A DNA stretch of 64,000 nucleotides from Methylobacterium cerastii (GTDB lineage Bacteria; Pseudomonadota; Alphaproteobacteria; Rhizobiales; Beijerinckiaceae): NCBI RefSeq assembly GCF_022179125.1, contig NZ_BPQG01000036.1, positions 62,001-126,000 on the forward strand. The letters run 5' to 3'. The position numbers were made by a program, and so were the translations under genes. This document shows positions 28,673-38,597 of this stretch, one piece after another. Numbering within the stretch: position 1 is the stretch's first letter; each line of letters begins with the position of its first letter. The notes under the pieces are model-generated. The model was not told the DNA's origin and made no database searches. It was given only the letters and a program-made list of their open reading frames with translations.

Positions 28673-29521
28673 TCAGAACGGCCGGTGCGCCGGCACTTGC
28701 GCGGCCGCGATCTCGGCCTCGGTCGGCTGCCGCAGAACGGTGAGTCCGCCGCCTCGGTCGGCCTCCACCAGCCCGAGTTCGGCGAAGGCGTCGAGCCAGC
28801 CGTCCATCGGCCAGATCCCGTGGCGGTCGTGGAAGCGCCGGGCGTTGGCGACGATGTCGGAGAAGTGCTGCAGCGGCGGGTCGCACGACAGGTGGTGCTG
28901 GTGGAAGGCGTGCATCCCACCCGCGAACAGCACCGGCACCCCGGCCCGCTCCGCTCGGAAGGCGAGGTCTGTGTCCTCGGCGCCGTAGCCGATGAACCCC
29001 TCATCGAAGCCGCCGACGCGGTCGTAGGTCGCCGCCCGCACCGCGAAGGCGAGCGACCAGAACAGGCCGGGCTGCGGCGCCGGGATCACGCCGGCCTCCG
29101 GGAAGAGCCGCGCGGGATGGCGGTGCCCGACCCGGTCGAGGCCGGCTTCGGTCCAGCCGTCCGCGACCGCGCCGCCGGGCAGGTAGCGGATCTCGCAGCA
29201 GATCAGCCCGTCATGCTCGGACACGGCCGCCGCGAGTCCGGAGACCAAGCCGGCGGACGGGATGCAGTCGACGTCGAGGTATACCAGGATGTCGCCGGAG
29301 GCCGCGCGGCGCCCGGCGTTGCGGGCCGCGGCGAGCGGCAGGCCGTCGAGGCTCAGGTGCGTGCGCCGGATCGGGAAGCCGAGATCGGGAAGCGTCGCCT
29401 TGTCGCCGCCCATCTCGACGACGACGGCCTCGTCCGGCGGGGCGCAGCGCCCGAGGCCTTCGAGCAGGCGCGCGAGGTGGTGCCCGCGGCCCTTGTTGAG
29501 GGTGACGACGCTGACGCTCAT
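28673..29521 (-). CDS. GT2 glycosyltransferase with galactosyltransferase-like C-terminus
   Basis: A 282-residue GT-A enzyme. SVSVVTLNKGRGHHLARLLEGL opens the nucleotide-binding domain; LVYLDVDCIPSAGL carries the DXD. GGFDEGFIGYGAEDTDLAFRAERAGVP matches the GT7-like catalytic module (W/F-G-x-x-x-D-x-x-F pattern). It is last in the operon acyl-CoA dehydrogenase - PIG-L - methyltransferase - GT2, with a 4-bp overlap with the methyltransferase. It may add the sugar whose amine is later exposed by the PIG-L deacetylase, but this is inference. Confidence 0.85.
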   Translation of the reverse strand: MSVSVVTLNKGRGHHLARLLEGLGRCAPPDEAVVVEMGGDKATLPDLGFPIRRTHLSLDGLPLAAARNAGRRAASGDILVYLDVDCIPSAGLVSGLAAAVSEHDGLICCEIRYLPGGAVADGWTEAGLDRVGHRHPARLFPEAGVIPAPQPGLFWSLAFAVRAATYDRVGGFDEGFIGYGAEDTDLAFRAERAGVPVLFAGGMHAFHQHHLSCDPPLQHFSDIVANARRFHDRHGIWPMDGWLDAFAELGLVEADRGGGLTVLRQPTEAEIAAAQVPAHRPF

Positions 29522-30117
29522 GCCGACGCCTCGTCCACGTGAAGCACCTCGAGGCGGTACGCGTCGGTGCGGGCCTGATGCACGACCTGGGCGAAGCGCA
29601 CTTCCGCGATCAGCGCCTCGGCCGCACCGTCGCCCGAGAGCGGATAGTCTGTCTCGCCGAGCCAGTGCACCAGCACGATGTCGCCGCCGGGCAGGATCGA
29701 TGCGCCGATCCGGGCCGCGATCCGGGCGATGTCCGCGCGGGTGAAGAAGTAGGCGACCTCCGAGAGCACGATCAGGTCGAACCGGCCGGACGGCCAGGCG
29801 TCCGGGATCGCGCAGGGCTCGAAGCGCACCCACGGGGTCGCGGCGTTGCGGGCGCGGGCCGCGCTCAGCGCCGTCTCGACCACGTCGACGCCGAGCAGCG
29901 TTTCGCAGCGCGGCGCCAGACGTTGCGTCAAGACGCCGATCGAGCAGCCGATTTCGAGGCCCGACGCGTAGCGGTCGCGCGGGAGCGCGGCGAGCGTCGC
30001 CGCGTACTTGGCCGCCTCGTAGGCGCTGGTGGTGAAGCCCCATGGGTCGGGATCGGGGTCGGCTCCGTAGAGCCCGGCGAAGTAGTCCGGCGTCAGCGAG
30101 GCGTCGCGGCGGGTCAT
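29518..30117 (-). CDS. NodS-like SAM-dependent methyltransferase
   Basis: A 199-residue class I methyltransferase. The N-terminal part YFAGLYGADPDPDPWGFTTSAYEAAKYAATLAALP and the SAM loop GLEIGCSIGVLTQRLA closely follow the NodS family (PF05401). Rhizobial NodS N-methylates the deacetylated glucosamine of lipochitooligosaccharides. The gene overlaps both the PIG-L gene (ATGA) and the GT2 gene, a tight association of deacetylase and N-methyltransferase as in nodBCSU-type pathways. No nodA, nodB or nodC homologue in the strict sense is present, so the product is not a Nod factor on this evidence. Confidence 0.85.
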   Translation of the reverse strand: MTRRDASLTPDYFAGLYGADPDPDPWGFTTSAYEAAKYAATLAALPRDRYASGLEIGCSIGVLTQRLAPRCETLLGVDVVETALSAARARNAATPWVRFEPCAIPDAWPSGRFDLIVLSEVAYFFTRADIARIAARIGASILPGGDIVLVHWLGETDYPLSGDGAAEALIAEVRFAQVVHQARTDAYRLEVLHVDEASA

Positions 30118-30848
30118 GCTGCCAGGTCCACGAAGCGCTCGTAGGGGCCGCACAGGCGATCGACCATATCCTCCGAGAGTCGGAAGCCCTCGGGATCGTC
30201 GGCGATCAGTCCGGTCGTCTGCGAGGCGTGGGCCGCCACCGCGCGGCGCTTGGCGGCGCGGTGGGTCGACACGTCGAGCCGGAACCCGGTCGGCGCCGGC
30301 CCGACCTCGCGCTCCGGTGGCAGGGTCCAGCCCCAGACCGGGTAGGCGTAGGCGCGGATGCCGGGAAGCATCGGGCGGGCGAGCCCGACGATGTCGGCCG
30401 CCGCGGTGTGATCGCAATGCGGGTCGTGCCGCCAGGTGACGAACACTGCGTCGGCCCCGCTTGCGCTGACGGCGTCCGCGACCGTCTCGGCTGCGGCCTG
30501 CGCCGTCGCGCCGGCGCTCGGCACGTGCGCGTCGGGCAGGCGCAGGAAGGTGACATGCTCCGGTGCCAGCCCGAGCTCGGCCACCGCCCGGCGGGTCTCC
30601 TCCTCGCGCAAGCCGCGCAGCCGCTCGGGCGGGTACAGGTGGGAGTTCGGATGCGAGCCGCAGCCGTCGCTGACCACGACGAGCCGCACCGGCAGGTCGC
30701 GCGCCCGCGCCTCGGCGATCAGCCCGCCGCAGCCGAGGCTCTCGTCGTCGGGATGGGGCGCCACCACGACGAGGCCGCGCGTCGCCATCGCCGACAGGTC
30801 GGCGACGGGAAGGCTGTCGAGCAGGGGCAGGAAGGCGTCGGCGCGCAT
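30114..30848 (-). CDS. PIG-L/LmbE family N-deacetylase
   Basis: A 244-residue zinc-dependent deacetylase of the PIG-L/LmbE family. The metal motif APHPDDESLGCGG gives His32, Asp34 and Asp35. WRHDPHCDHTAAA supplies the third metal ligand (the H-x-x-H-like HCDH). VVVSDGCGSHPNS and LRLPDAHVP are also typical. Family members deacetylate GlcNAc-phosphatidylinositol, GlcNAc-inositol (MshB), GlcNAc-malate (BshB) and teicoplanin-type sugars. Here the likely substrate is a GlcNAc-bearing glycan or lipid made by the neighbouring glycosyltransferases. Confidence 0.87.
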   Translation of the reverse strand: MRADAFLPLLDSLPVADLSAMATRGLVVVAPHPDDESLGCGGLIAEARARDLPVRLVVVSDGCGSHPNSHLYPPERLRGLREEETRRAVAELGLAPEHVTFLRLPDAHVPSAGATAQAAAETVADAVSASGADAVFVTWRHDPHCDHTAAADIVGLARPMLPGIRAYAYPVWGWTLPPEREVGPAPTGFRLDVSTHRAAKRRAVAAHASQTTGLIADDPEGFRLSEDMVDRLCGPYERFVDLAA

Positions 30849-30875
30849 GAAGTCGTCTTCTCGGGTCGGTCGGCG

Positions 30876-32024
30876 TCAGGCCGGTTCGGAATCGTGCCAG
30901 AGCGCGTGGACCGGGGCCTCGGACTCGGCGACGTAGGTCGCCGCGCCGGCAAGCGCCCCGTCGGGGGCCGGCTGGCGCAGATAGGTCGCGAGGTCGCGCG
31001 CCAGCCGCTCGAGCGGGTGGGCCTCGAGGAAGCCGGAGAGCCCGACGGAGCGCTGGGCCAGCTCGATCGCGTCGAGGCCGGCCCGCTCGACCGCGCCGCG
31101 GGCGAGGGCGACGTAGGCGACTGCGCGGTCGCCCGAGACGGGCTCGGCGGTGGCCATGTGGCCGGCGCGCTCGACGAACAGGCGCGCGGTCTCGGCGGCG
31201 GTAGCCGCCTGTCCGAGGCGGGCGCGCTGGTGCGGGTCGGCGCCGCGCCCGGTGGCCGCCAGATGGCCGCGATGTGCCTCCAGCACCGCTTCGATCCCGC
31301 CGCACTGCACCGCGAGGAAGCGCCAGGCGCCGGCCGCGAAGAACGGCTGGCGGTAGTAGTCGTCCGGCGCGCCGACCCGGTCCAGGGGGTTGACCCGCAG
31401 GCCCGTGAAGTCGACCGTCCCGGTGGCCGAGGCCCGCATCCCGTGCGCGCGCCAGCCGGACAGGTCGGCGCGGGATTCCGGATCGAGTGGCACCACGAGC
31501 ATCTGGCGGCGCCCGTCGGGCAACCGCGCCGTCACCAGCGGCCGCGTCACGTATCCGGCCCCGGACGCGTAGGACTTCGCGCCGGTGAGCACCGGGTCCG
31601 CCTCGGGGCCGATCGCGAGGCCGCCCGGCTCCGCCGGCTCGGTGTTCCACACGCCGAACAGGTGTCCGGCGCGGGCGTCGGCCGCGAGCCGGGCGCGCAC
31701 CGGGTCGCTGCCGTAGCGCAGCACCAGCGCCAGCGCGTTGACGTGGCCCTCGTAGATCCGGCCGACCGCGAGGTTGCCGCGGCCGATCCCGCGCAGCACG
31801 TCGCGCAGGCGCTCGGTGCCCGCGGGCGTGCACAGGCCCGCCCCGCCCAGCGCCTCGGGCAGCGGCGCGGCGAGCAGGCCGGCCCCGCGCAAGGCCGCCA
31901 TCGCCTCCACCGGGAAGCTGTCGTGGCGATCGGGGGCCGGCGCGCGCGCCACAGCGGAGGCGGCGAGCTCGGCGAGGCCCACGGGACGCGCGTTTACCTG
32001 GGCGATGGGGAAGGGAATCGTCAT
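30876..32024 (-). CDS. Acyl-CoA dehydrogenase-like flavoprotein
   Basis: A 382-residue acyl-CoA dehydrogenase-superfamily protein from the ATG at 32024. N-terminal helical domain with AALRGAGLLAAPLPEALGGAG, middle barrel FGVWNTEPAEPGG and TGAKSYASGAGYV, and a C-terminal helical domain (RSVGLSGFLEAHPLERLARDL). The usual catalytic Glu position is not evident by eye, so it may act as an oxidase or monooxygenase-type member instead of a fatty acid dehydrogenase. It heads the four-gene - strand operon, 27 bp before the PIG-L gene. Possible role: oxidation of an acyl or amino group on the glycan product. Confidence 0.8.
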   Translation of the reverse strand: MTIPFPIAQVNARPVGLAELAASAVARAPAPDRHDSFPVEAMAALRGAGLLAAPLPEALGGAGLCTPAGTERLRDVLRGIGRGNLAVGRIYEGHVNALALVLRYGSDPVRARLAADARAGHLFGVWNTEPAEPGGLAIGPEADPVLTGAKSYASGAGYVTRPLVTARLPDGRRQMLVVPLDPESRADLSGWRAHGMRASATGTVDFTGLRVNPLDRVGAPDDYYRQPFFAAGAWRFLAVQCGGIEAVLEAHRGHLAATGRGADPHQRARLGQAATAAETARLFVERAGHMATAEPVSGDRAVAYVALARGAVERAGLDAIELAQRSVGLSGFLEAHPLERLARDLATYLRQPAPDGALAGAATYVAESEAPVHALWHDSEPA

Positions 32025-32215
32025 GTTCGGGTCCGCAGGATGCAGCGTGCGCGTGAACGCGCCATGTACGGACGCGCGTCGGACCAATCAGCCCCGCGGT
32101 TCGTCGTTCCGGTGCGCCCTGCGGCTTGACCGTCGCACCAGCATGATCCTTGCTCCCCCACGAACCGATGCTTGAAACGGGCGCTTCGGGCCGCCGGCAT
32201 GCGAGAGGGACCATC

Positions 32216-32836
32216 GTGCTCCTGACCCCCCGCGAAAAAGACAAGCTCCTCGTGGCGATGGCCGCGCAGGTCGCGCGGAACCGCCTCGCCCGCGGCGTCA
32301 AGCTCAACCACCCGGAGGCGATCGCGCTGATCACCGACTTCGTGGTGGAGGGCGCCCGCGACGGGCGCTCGGTCGCCGAGCTGATGCAGGCGGGCGCCAA
32401 CGTGCTCACCGTCGACCAGGTGATGCCGGGCATCAGTGAGATGATCCACGACATCCAAGTCGAGGCGACCTTCCCCGACGGCACCAAGCTCGTCACGGTG
32501 CACCATCCGGTGCGCGGCGTGGCCTCCCCCGACGTACCCGGCGCGATCACCACGCAGCCGGGCGAGATCGTGTTCAACGAAGGCGCCGAGCGCACCCTGG
32601 TCGAGGTCGCCAACGTCGGCGACCGACCGATCCAGGTCGGCTCGCATTACCACTTCTTCGAGGTCAACCCAGGGCTGCGCTTCGACCGCGAGAAGGCGCG
32701 CGGCCAACGCCTCGACATCGCCCCGGGCACGGCGGTGCGGTTCGAGCCGGGCTCGACGCGGGAGGTCGTGCTGGTGCCGCTGTCCGGCGGGCGGACCGTG
32801 TATGGTTTTCGCGGCGACGGGATGGGGGCGCTGTAA
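32216..32836 (+). CDS. ureAB: Urease subunit gamma/beta fusion
   Basis: A 206-residue fusion. Residues 1-100 are UreA ([38 protein letters not shown], then [30 protein letters not shown]). Residues 110-206 are UreB ([62 protein letters not shown]). A GTG at 32216 with a GAGAGGGA site is the preferred start over an upstream ATG at 32150. Together with UreC it forms the cytoplasmic nickel urease. The fused form is known from some alphaproteobacteria. It is followed 42 bp on by the AbrB/PIN pair. Confidence 0.96.
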   Translation: MLLTPREKDKLLVAMAAQVARNRLARGVKLNHPEAIALITDFVVEGARDGRSVAELMQAGANVLTVDQVMPGISEMIHDIQVEATFPDGTKLVTVHHPVRGVASPDVPGAITTQPGEIVFNEGAERTLVEVANVGDRPIQVGSHYHFFEVNPGLRFDREKARGQRLDIAPGTAVRFEPGSTREVVLVPLSGGRTVYGFRGDGMGAL

Positions 32837-32878
32837 CGGAGATCGGGTCCACCGTACGGACGGATTTGGAGATGGACG

Positions 32879-33178
32879 ATGGGAAAGTTCGAGACGACCA
32901 TGTCGATCCGCGGGGAGGTGACGGTCCCTTTCCCGGTGCGGGAAGCGCTCAAGCTTAGGCCGGGCGATACCGTGATCTTCGATCAGGACGAGGCGGGTCG
33001 CGTCCTGTTGCAGGCGCAGCCGGGCTTGGGCCGAGAACGGGCTGTGACGCCGAGCGACCTGTCTTCGATGCCGTCGATCGGCATTGCCGCACGGCGTCGC
33101 GCCGTTGCGCATGCCGATGGCGATCCGATTGGAGATTACCTCGTTTCCGAGGACGAGCGGACGAAGACTCGCGCATGA
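32879..33178 (+). CDS. AbrB/SpoVT-type antitoxin (VapB-like)
   Basis: A 99-residue protein. The N-terminal swapped-hairpin AbrB domain is clear: TMSIRGEVTVPFPVREALKLRPGDTVIF. The rest is a flexible toxin-binding tail. Its stop overlaps the ATG of the PIN gene (ATGA at 33175-33178). It likely represses its own promoter and neutralises the PIN toxin. Located inside the urease operon, between ureAB and ureC, on the coding strand. Confidence 0.87.
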   Translation: MGKFETTMSIRGEVTVPFPVREALKLRPGDTVIFDQDEAGRVLLQAQPGLGRERAVTPSDLSSMPSIGIAARRRAVAHADGDPIGDYLVSEDERTKTRA

Positions 33179-33576
33179 TCGGCGTCGATACGAACGTCCT
33201 GCTTCGCCATACCCTGCAGGACGACGCGGTACAGGCCCCGATAGGGACCGCCTTCCTGCTCGCTGCCGAACGGCTGGCAGAGCCTGCCCTGGTGAATCCC
33301 GTGGTGCTGATCGAGTTCGTTTGGACGTTGATGCGCCGGGAAGGATTCACGAAATCCGATCTCCTCGCGCTCATGGACGTGCTCGCGGCATCCCCGCACG
33401 TCGTGTTCACCGATCGGGCCGCGATCTGCGCAGCGATTGCCGACTGGCGGATCGGACGAGCCGACTTCCCAGATTACCTGATCGGGCATCTGAACCGCCT
33501 CGCAGGTGCTTCCACCACCGTGACGTTCGATGTCGACGCCGCCGCAGAGCCGGCATTTTCGCTTCTGACGTCCTGA
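33175..33576 (+). CDS. PIN-domain toxin (VapC-like ribonuclease)
   Basis: A 133-residue PIN protein. The first acidic strand [17 protein letters not shown], the conserved Glu in [15 protein letters not shown], and the distal acidic pair in [24 protein letters not shown] give the expected quartet of metal-binding acids. VapC toxins cleave tRNA or 23S rRNA when freed from the antitoxin. Only 19 bp separate its stop from the ureC start, so ureC must be read from the same or an internal promoter. Confidence 0.88.
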   Translation: MIGVDTNVLLRHTLQDDAVQAPIGTAFLLAAERLAEPALVNPVVLIEFVWTLMRREGFTKSDLLALMDVLAASPHVVFTDRAAICAAIADWRIGRADFPDYLIGHLNRLAGASTTVTFDVDAAAEPAFSLLTS

Positions 33577-33595
33577 ACGGACACGGAGAGCCGTC

Positions 33596-35323
<1,728 letters not shown>

Positions 35324-35354
35324 GGTAGGATGGGAGCGTTCGAGGAGAGCCACG

Positions 35355-35840
35355 ATGTCGAACGCCGCGCTGAAGCCGCCGCCAGTTGCCGATCCGTATG
35401 AGACGGACTTCTACCTCTGGACGCAGGCCCAGGCCGAACTGCTGCGGACCCGCCGGTTCGAAGAGCTCGACCTGGAAAACCTGATCGACGAGGTGGCGAG
35501 CGTGGGCGGCAGCGAGAGGCGCGAGATCGGAAATCGCCTCGTCGTCCTGCTGGGTCACCTCCTCAAGTGGAAATATCAGCCCGGTGCCCGCAAGAACGGG
35601 TGGACGGCGACGATCTTCGAGCAGCGCACGCAGATCGCACTGATCCTGCGGGCAAGTCCCAGCCTGAAACCACATCCGGCGAGCGTCTTCGCGGCGAGCT
35701 ACCTGTCCGGCCGCCTGCTGGCGTCGAAGGAGACCGGCATCGACTTCACGCTGTTCCCAGAAGTGCCGCCGTTCACGGTCGTCCAGGCGCTCGATCTCGA
35801 TTACCTGCCCAAGGAGCCCGACCTGCTGGATCAGTCCTGA
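35355..35840 (+). CDS. DUF29 family protein
   Basis: A 161-residue protein with the DUF29 signature: YETDFYLWTQAQAELLRTRRFEELDLENLIDEVASVGGSERREIGNRLVVLLGHLLKWKYQP. The ATG follows a GAGGAGAG site. The function of DUF29 is unknown; proteins of this family are numerous in cyanobacteria and methylobacteria and are often carried beside mobile or toxin genes. It stands 31 bp after ureC and 4 bp before ureE, so it is co-transcribed with urease genes but is not a known urease factor. Confidence 0.88.
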   Translation: MSNAALKPPPVADPYETDFYLWTQAQAELLRTRRFEELDLENLIDEVASVGGSERREIGNRLVVLLGHLLKWKYQPGARKNGWTATIFEQRTQIALILRASPSLKPHPASVFAASYLSGRLLASKETGIDFTLFPEVPPFTVVQALDLDYLPKEPDLLDQS

Positions 35841-35844
35841 CCCC

Positions 35845-36378
35845 ATGATCCGCGCCACAAGCGTCATCCGCGCCGCCGCCCTGGCCCGGGGCGAGATCGT
35901 CGACCGCATCGTCCTCGACCACGGCGACCGCCATCGCCGCCGCATGGCGATGCGCGGGGTCGGCGGGCTCGCCTTCCTGCTCGACCTGCCCGAGCCCACG
36001 GTGCTCGACGACGGGGACGCGCTGGCGCTGGAGGACGGGCGGCTGGTCTGGGTCGAGGCCGCGCCCGAGCGCCTGCTGGCGGTGCGCGCAGGCTCGGACC
36101 ACGCCCTGAAGCGGCTGATCTGGCACATCGGCAACCGGCACATCCCGGCCGAGATCACGGACGACGCGGTGTTCATCGCCTACGACCACGTGCTCGCCGA
36201 GATGGTGCGGGGCTTAGGGGGCAGCGCCGAACCGGTGGAGCGCCCGTTCCGGCCGGAAGGCGGCGCCTACGCCGGCGGCCACGCCCCGGCGCATGGCCAC
36301 GATGCCGGCCACCCGGGCGAGCCTGCGGGCGGCCACGCCCACCATCACGGCGACGGGCGCTACCACATCCATGATTGA
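35845..36378 (+). CDS. ureE: Urease accessory protein UreE
   Basis: A 177-residue nickel metallochaperone. The N-terminal peptide-binding domain is [25 protein letters not shown]; the nickel domain contains [19 protein letters not shown]. The C-terminal tail (about residues 140-177) is rich in His and Gly (for example [14 protein letters not shown]), ideal for storing nickel. It delivers Ni(II) to the apo-urease complex. It overlaps ureF by 8 bp. Confidence 0.95.
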   Translation: MIRATSVIRAAALARGEIVDRIVLDHGDRHRRRMAMRGVGGLAFLLDLPEPTVLDDGDALALEDGRLVWVEAAPERLLAVRAGSDHALKRLIWHIGNRHIPAEITDDAVFIAYDHVLAEMVRGLGGSAEPVERPFRPEGGAYAGGHAPAHGHDAGHPGEPAGGHAHHHGDGRYHIHD

Positions 36379-37045
36379 ACGCATCCGGCTGATGGCGTGG
36401 CTTTCGCCGACCTACCCGGTCGGCGCCTACGCCTACTCGCACGGGCTCGAATGGGCGGTGGAGGCGGGCGACGTCGCCGACGAGGCGGGCATCGCCGGCT
36501 GGCTCGGCGACGTGATGGAGCACGGCGCCGGCCGCAACGACCTGATCCTGGCAGCCCACGCCCACCGCGCCGCCGCGGCCGGAACGATGCCGGAGCTTGT
36601 CGCGATCGACGATCTCGCCCTGGCGCTGGCGCCCTCGCGCGAGCTCCACCTCGAGACGAGCCAGCAGGGCCGCAGCTTCCTCGACGCGACCCTGGCGGCG
36701 TGGCCGTGCCCACCCCTCGACGCGGTCGCCGAGGCGCTGCCGGAAGCGGTCGCCTACCCCGTCGCGGTGGGGGCTGCGGCGGCGGCGCACGGCATGGATC
36801 GGCCGGCGCTTCTGGCCGCCTACGGCCTCGCCTTCATCCAGAACCTCGTCTCGGCGGCGTTGCGCGCCGCGCCGATCGGGCAGGCCGCGGGCACCCGGAT
36901 CATCGCGGCCTTGAGCCCCCGCATCGCCGCGCTCGCGGAGCAGGCCGAGGCCTGCAGCCTCGACGACCTCGGCTCGGCGACGCTTCGCCTGGATCTCGGC
37001 TCGTTCCGGCACGAGACCCAGTATTCGCGGATCTTCCGCTCGTGA
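36371..37045 (+). CDS. ureF: Urease accessory protein UreF
   Basis: A 224-residue all-helical protein from the ATG at 36371. [25 protein letters not shown] matches the UreF N-terminus, and [15 protein letters not shown] and [17 protein letters not shown] complete the family pattern. UreF acts with UreD and UreG on apo-urease during nickel insertion. The start inside the 3' end of ureE (8-bp overlap) indicates coupling. Confidence 0.95.
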   Translation: MIERIRLMAWLSPTYPVGAYAYSHGLEWAVEAGDVADEAGIAGWLGDVMEHGAGRNDLILAAHAHRAAAAGTMPELVAIDDLALALAPSRELHLETSQQGRSFLDATLAAWPCPPLDAVAEALPEAVAYPVAVGAAAAAHGMDRPALLAAYGLAFIQNLVSAALRAAPIGQAAGTRIIAALSPRIAALAEQAEACSLDDLGSATLRLDLGSFRHETQYSRIFRS

Positions 37046-37067
37046 TCCTCTGACGGAGCTTGCCCGC

Positions 37068-37682
37068 ATGGCATCGAACAACGGACCTCTGCGCGTCGGC
37101 ATCGGCGGCCCCGTCGGCTCGGGCAAGACCGCGCTGATGGAGCAGCTCTGCAAGCGGTTCCGCGACACCTACGAGATCTGCGCGATCACCAACGACATCT
37201 ACACCAAGGAGGACGCCCGCATCCTCACGGTGGCCGGCGCGCTGCCCGAGGAGCGGATCATGGGGGTCGAGACCGGCGGCTGCCCGCACACGGCGATCCG
37301 GGAGGACGCCTCGATCAACCTCGCGGCGGTGGCCGAGATGCGCCGGCGCTTTCCGAAGCTCGACCTGATCCTGATCGAGTCGGGCGGCGACAACCTCGCG
37401 GCGACCTTCTCGCCGGAGCTTGCCGACATCACGCTCTACGTCATCGACGTGGCGGGCGGCGAGAAGATCCCACGGAAAGGCGGCCCCGGCATCACCCGCT
37501 CGGACCTGCTCATCGTCAACAAGACCGATCTCGCGCCGCTGGTCGGCGCCGACCTCGGGGTGATGGAGGCGGACACCAAGCGCATGCGCGGGACGCGGCC
37601 CTACGTGTTCGCGTCCCTGCGCGAGGGCGCCGGGGCCGACGCGGTCGCGCGCTTCGTCGTCGAGGCCGGCGGCCTCGGCTAG
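37068..37682 (+). CDS. ureG: Urease accessory GTPase UreG
   Basis: A 204-residue SIMIBI GTPase. Walker [18 protein letters not shown], the [10 protein letters not shown] switch, [17 protein letters not shown] with the conserved C-P-H nickel motif, [17 protein letters not shown] and [13 protein letters not shown] are all present. GTP hydrolysis by UreG drives nickel delivery to urease. It is last in the operon; the urease gene ureD is absent on either side. Confidence 0.97.
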   Translation: MASNNGPLRVGIGGPVGSGKTALMEQLCKRFRDTYEICAITNDIYTKEDARILTVAGALPEERIMGVETGGCPHTAIREDASINLAAVAEMRRRFPKLDLILIESGGDNLAATFSPELADITLYVIDVAGGEKIPRKGGPGITRSDLLIVNKTDLAPLVGADLGVMEADTKRMRGTRPYVFASLREGAGADAVARFVVEAGGLG

Positions 37683-37695
37683 GTCGCGCCGCGTC

Positions 37696-37800
37696 ATACC
37701 AAATCCGGTTGATCCCTCCGGGATGGCGGATTTTACCTTCGCTCGTGCGCCGCGCGGGCTTGCCGATACGGCAGCCGCTTTAATCAAGCGGATGCCGTAT
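37696..37800. repeat. Palindromic interspersed element, 105 bp
   Basis: Bounded by ATAC (37696) and GTAT (37800). It contains a small hairpin ATCCC/GGGAT (37712-37724) and a 15-bp stem with a single mismatch (37766-37780 with 37786-37800, loop TAATC). It lies between the convergent ureG and a small exported protein gene. Its final T is the first base of that gene's stop triplet (TCA on this strand). The sequence CCAAATCCGGTTGATC looks like a repeat family I associate with Methylobacterium genomes, from memory only. It may act as a bidirectional terminator. Confidence 0.6.
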
Positions 37801-38024
37801 CAGTGCTCGGCGTTGGCCGAGCGTGCGCGGGGCGCGGCCGTGCCGCGCGGGACGCCGCCCATCAGCGCGTCGAGCCGGCCCATGCGGGCCGAGAACTTCT
37901 GGGCGGTCTCGAAGGCGGCGCGGTCGCGCGGGGTCATCGGCTTCTGATGCGTGTCCCTGGCCTGCGCCGAGGCGATCGGCAGGGCCACGAGCACGAGGGC
38001 GGCGATGCGCAGGGACGAGGTCAT
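37800..38024 (-). CDS. Small exported protein, hypothetical
   Basis: A 74-residue protein with a clear signal peptide (MTSSLRIAALVLVALPIASAQA, then RD). The mature part is about 50 basic/polar residues with TPRDRAAFETAQKFSARMGRLDAL, probably one helix. No family is recognised. The ATG at 38024 is chosen because it starts the signal peptide; an earlier in-frame ATG (38195) would add 57 residues of no membrane character. It is periplasmic if exported. Confidence 0.6.
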   Translation of the reverse strand: MTSSLRIAALVLVALPIASAQARDTHQKPMTPRDRAAFETAQKFSARMGRLDALMGGVPRGTAAPRARSANAEH

Positions 38025-38242
38025 GACCACCACTCCATGCCGGATGCGGCGCGCCTTGCGCGGACGCAGGCTGGGCTTCGGCAGGATTTCAACGTAGGGG
38101 TGAAACTGCGGCCAAGCTGTGCGCTGGCGCACCGCTTTGGCCGGCTGTCCGCGCCTCGACAGCCGGAACGATCGATGCGAGGTTCGCAAGGTCAACGGGT
38201 TGCGCGCGACCGCATCGTGTCGCCGGCTTCGATGGAGTGGGC

Positions 38243-38350
38243 ATGTCGCCGGAATTGCAGGAATCGCGTGCGGCCCTGATCCTGATCGCCGCGGTGGTCG
38301 TGTCCGTGCTGATCTTCGGGGCCGTGACGCTGTTCAGCCAGATCGGCTGA
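38243..38350 (+). CDS. Small transmembrane protein, 35 residues
   Basis: ATG at 38243 with a GGAG site 9 bases upstream. The protein begins MSPELQESRAALI, then a 20-residue hydrophobic segment rich in Val, Ile and Leu, and ends FSQIG. The first ten residues are charged and the rest is one membrane span. Too short for family recognition. Similar single-span proteins are often subunits of larger membrane complexes. No neighbour suggests a partner. Confidence 0.55.
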   Translation: MSPELQESRAALILIAAVVVSVLIFGAVTLFSQIG

Positions 38351-38514
38351 CGCCCCCGCACACCCTGCCTCCCGGCGCCCGACTTCGCTGCGTCTCGGCC
38401 AGGGTACCCTTGCGGGGACCGCGAGACATCGCGATCGGCATCGCCGGGGCGGCACGACCGTGAAACCCGTCGGGATCGGTAGAATGCAGCGGGGTCGAGC
38501 CTGGAGCGCGTGTT

Positions 38515-38535
38515 GAATTAACGCTCTATTAATTC
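38515..38535. promoter_or_regulatory. AT-rich inverted repeat upstream of the PAS-domain gene
   Basis: GAATTAA (38515-38521) and TTAATTC (38529-38535) form a perfect 7-bp inverted repeat around CGCTCTA in otherwise GC-rich DNA, 63 bp before the ATG of the PAS protein. It is a plausible operator or promoter element; no known consensus is claimed. The remaining part of the 247-bp gap shows nothing distinctive. Confidence 0.4.
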
Positions 38536-38597
38536 CATCCTTGGTTGTATGTCGCCGGTTCCCGAGCGAAATTACAACCGAACCGTGGAGGTCCTCC

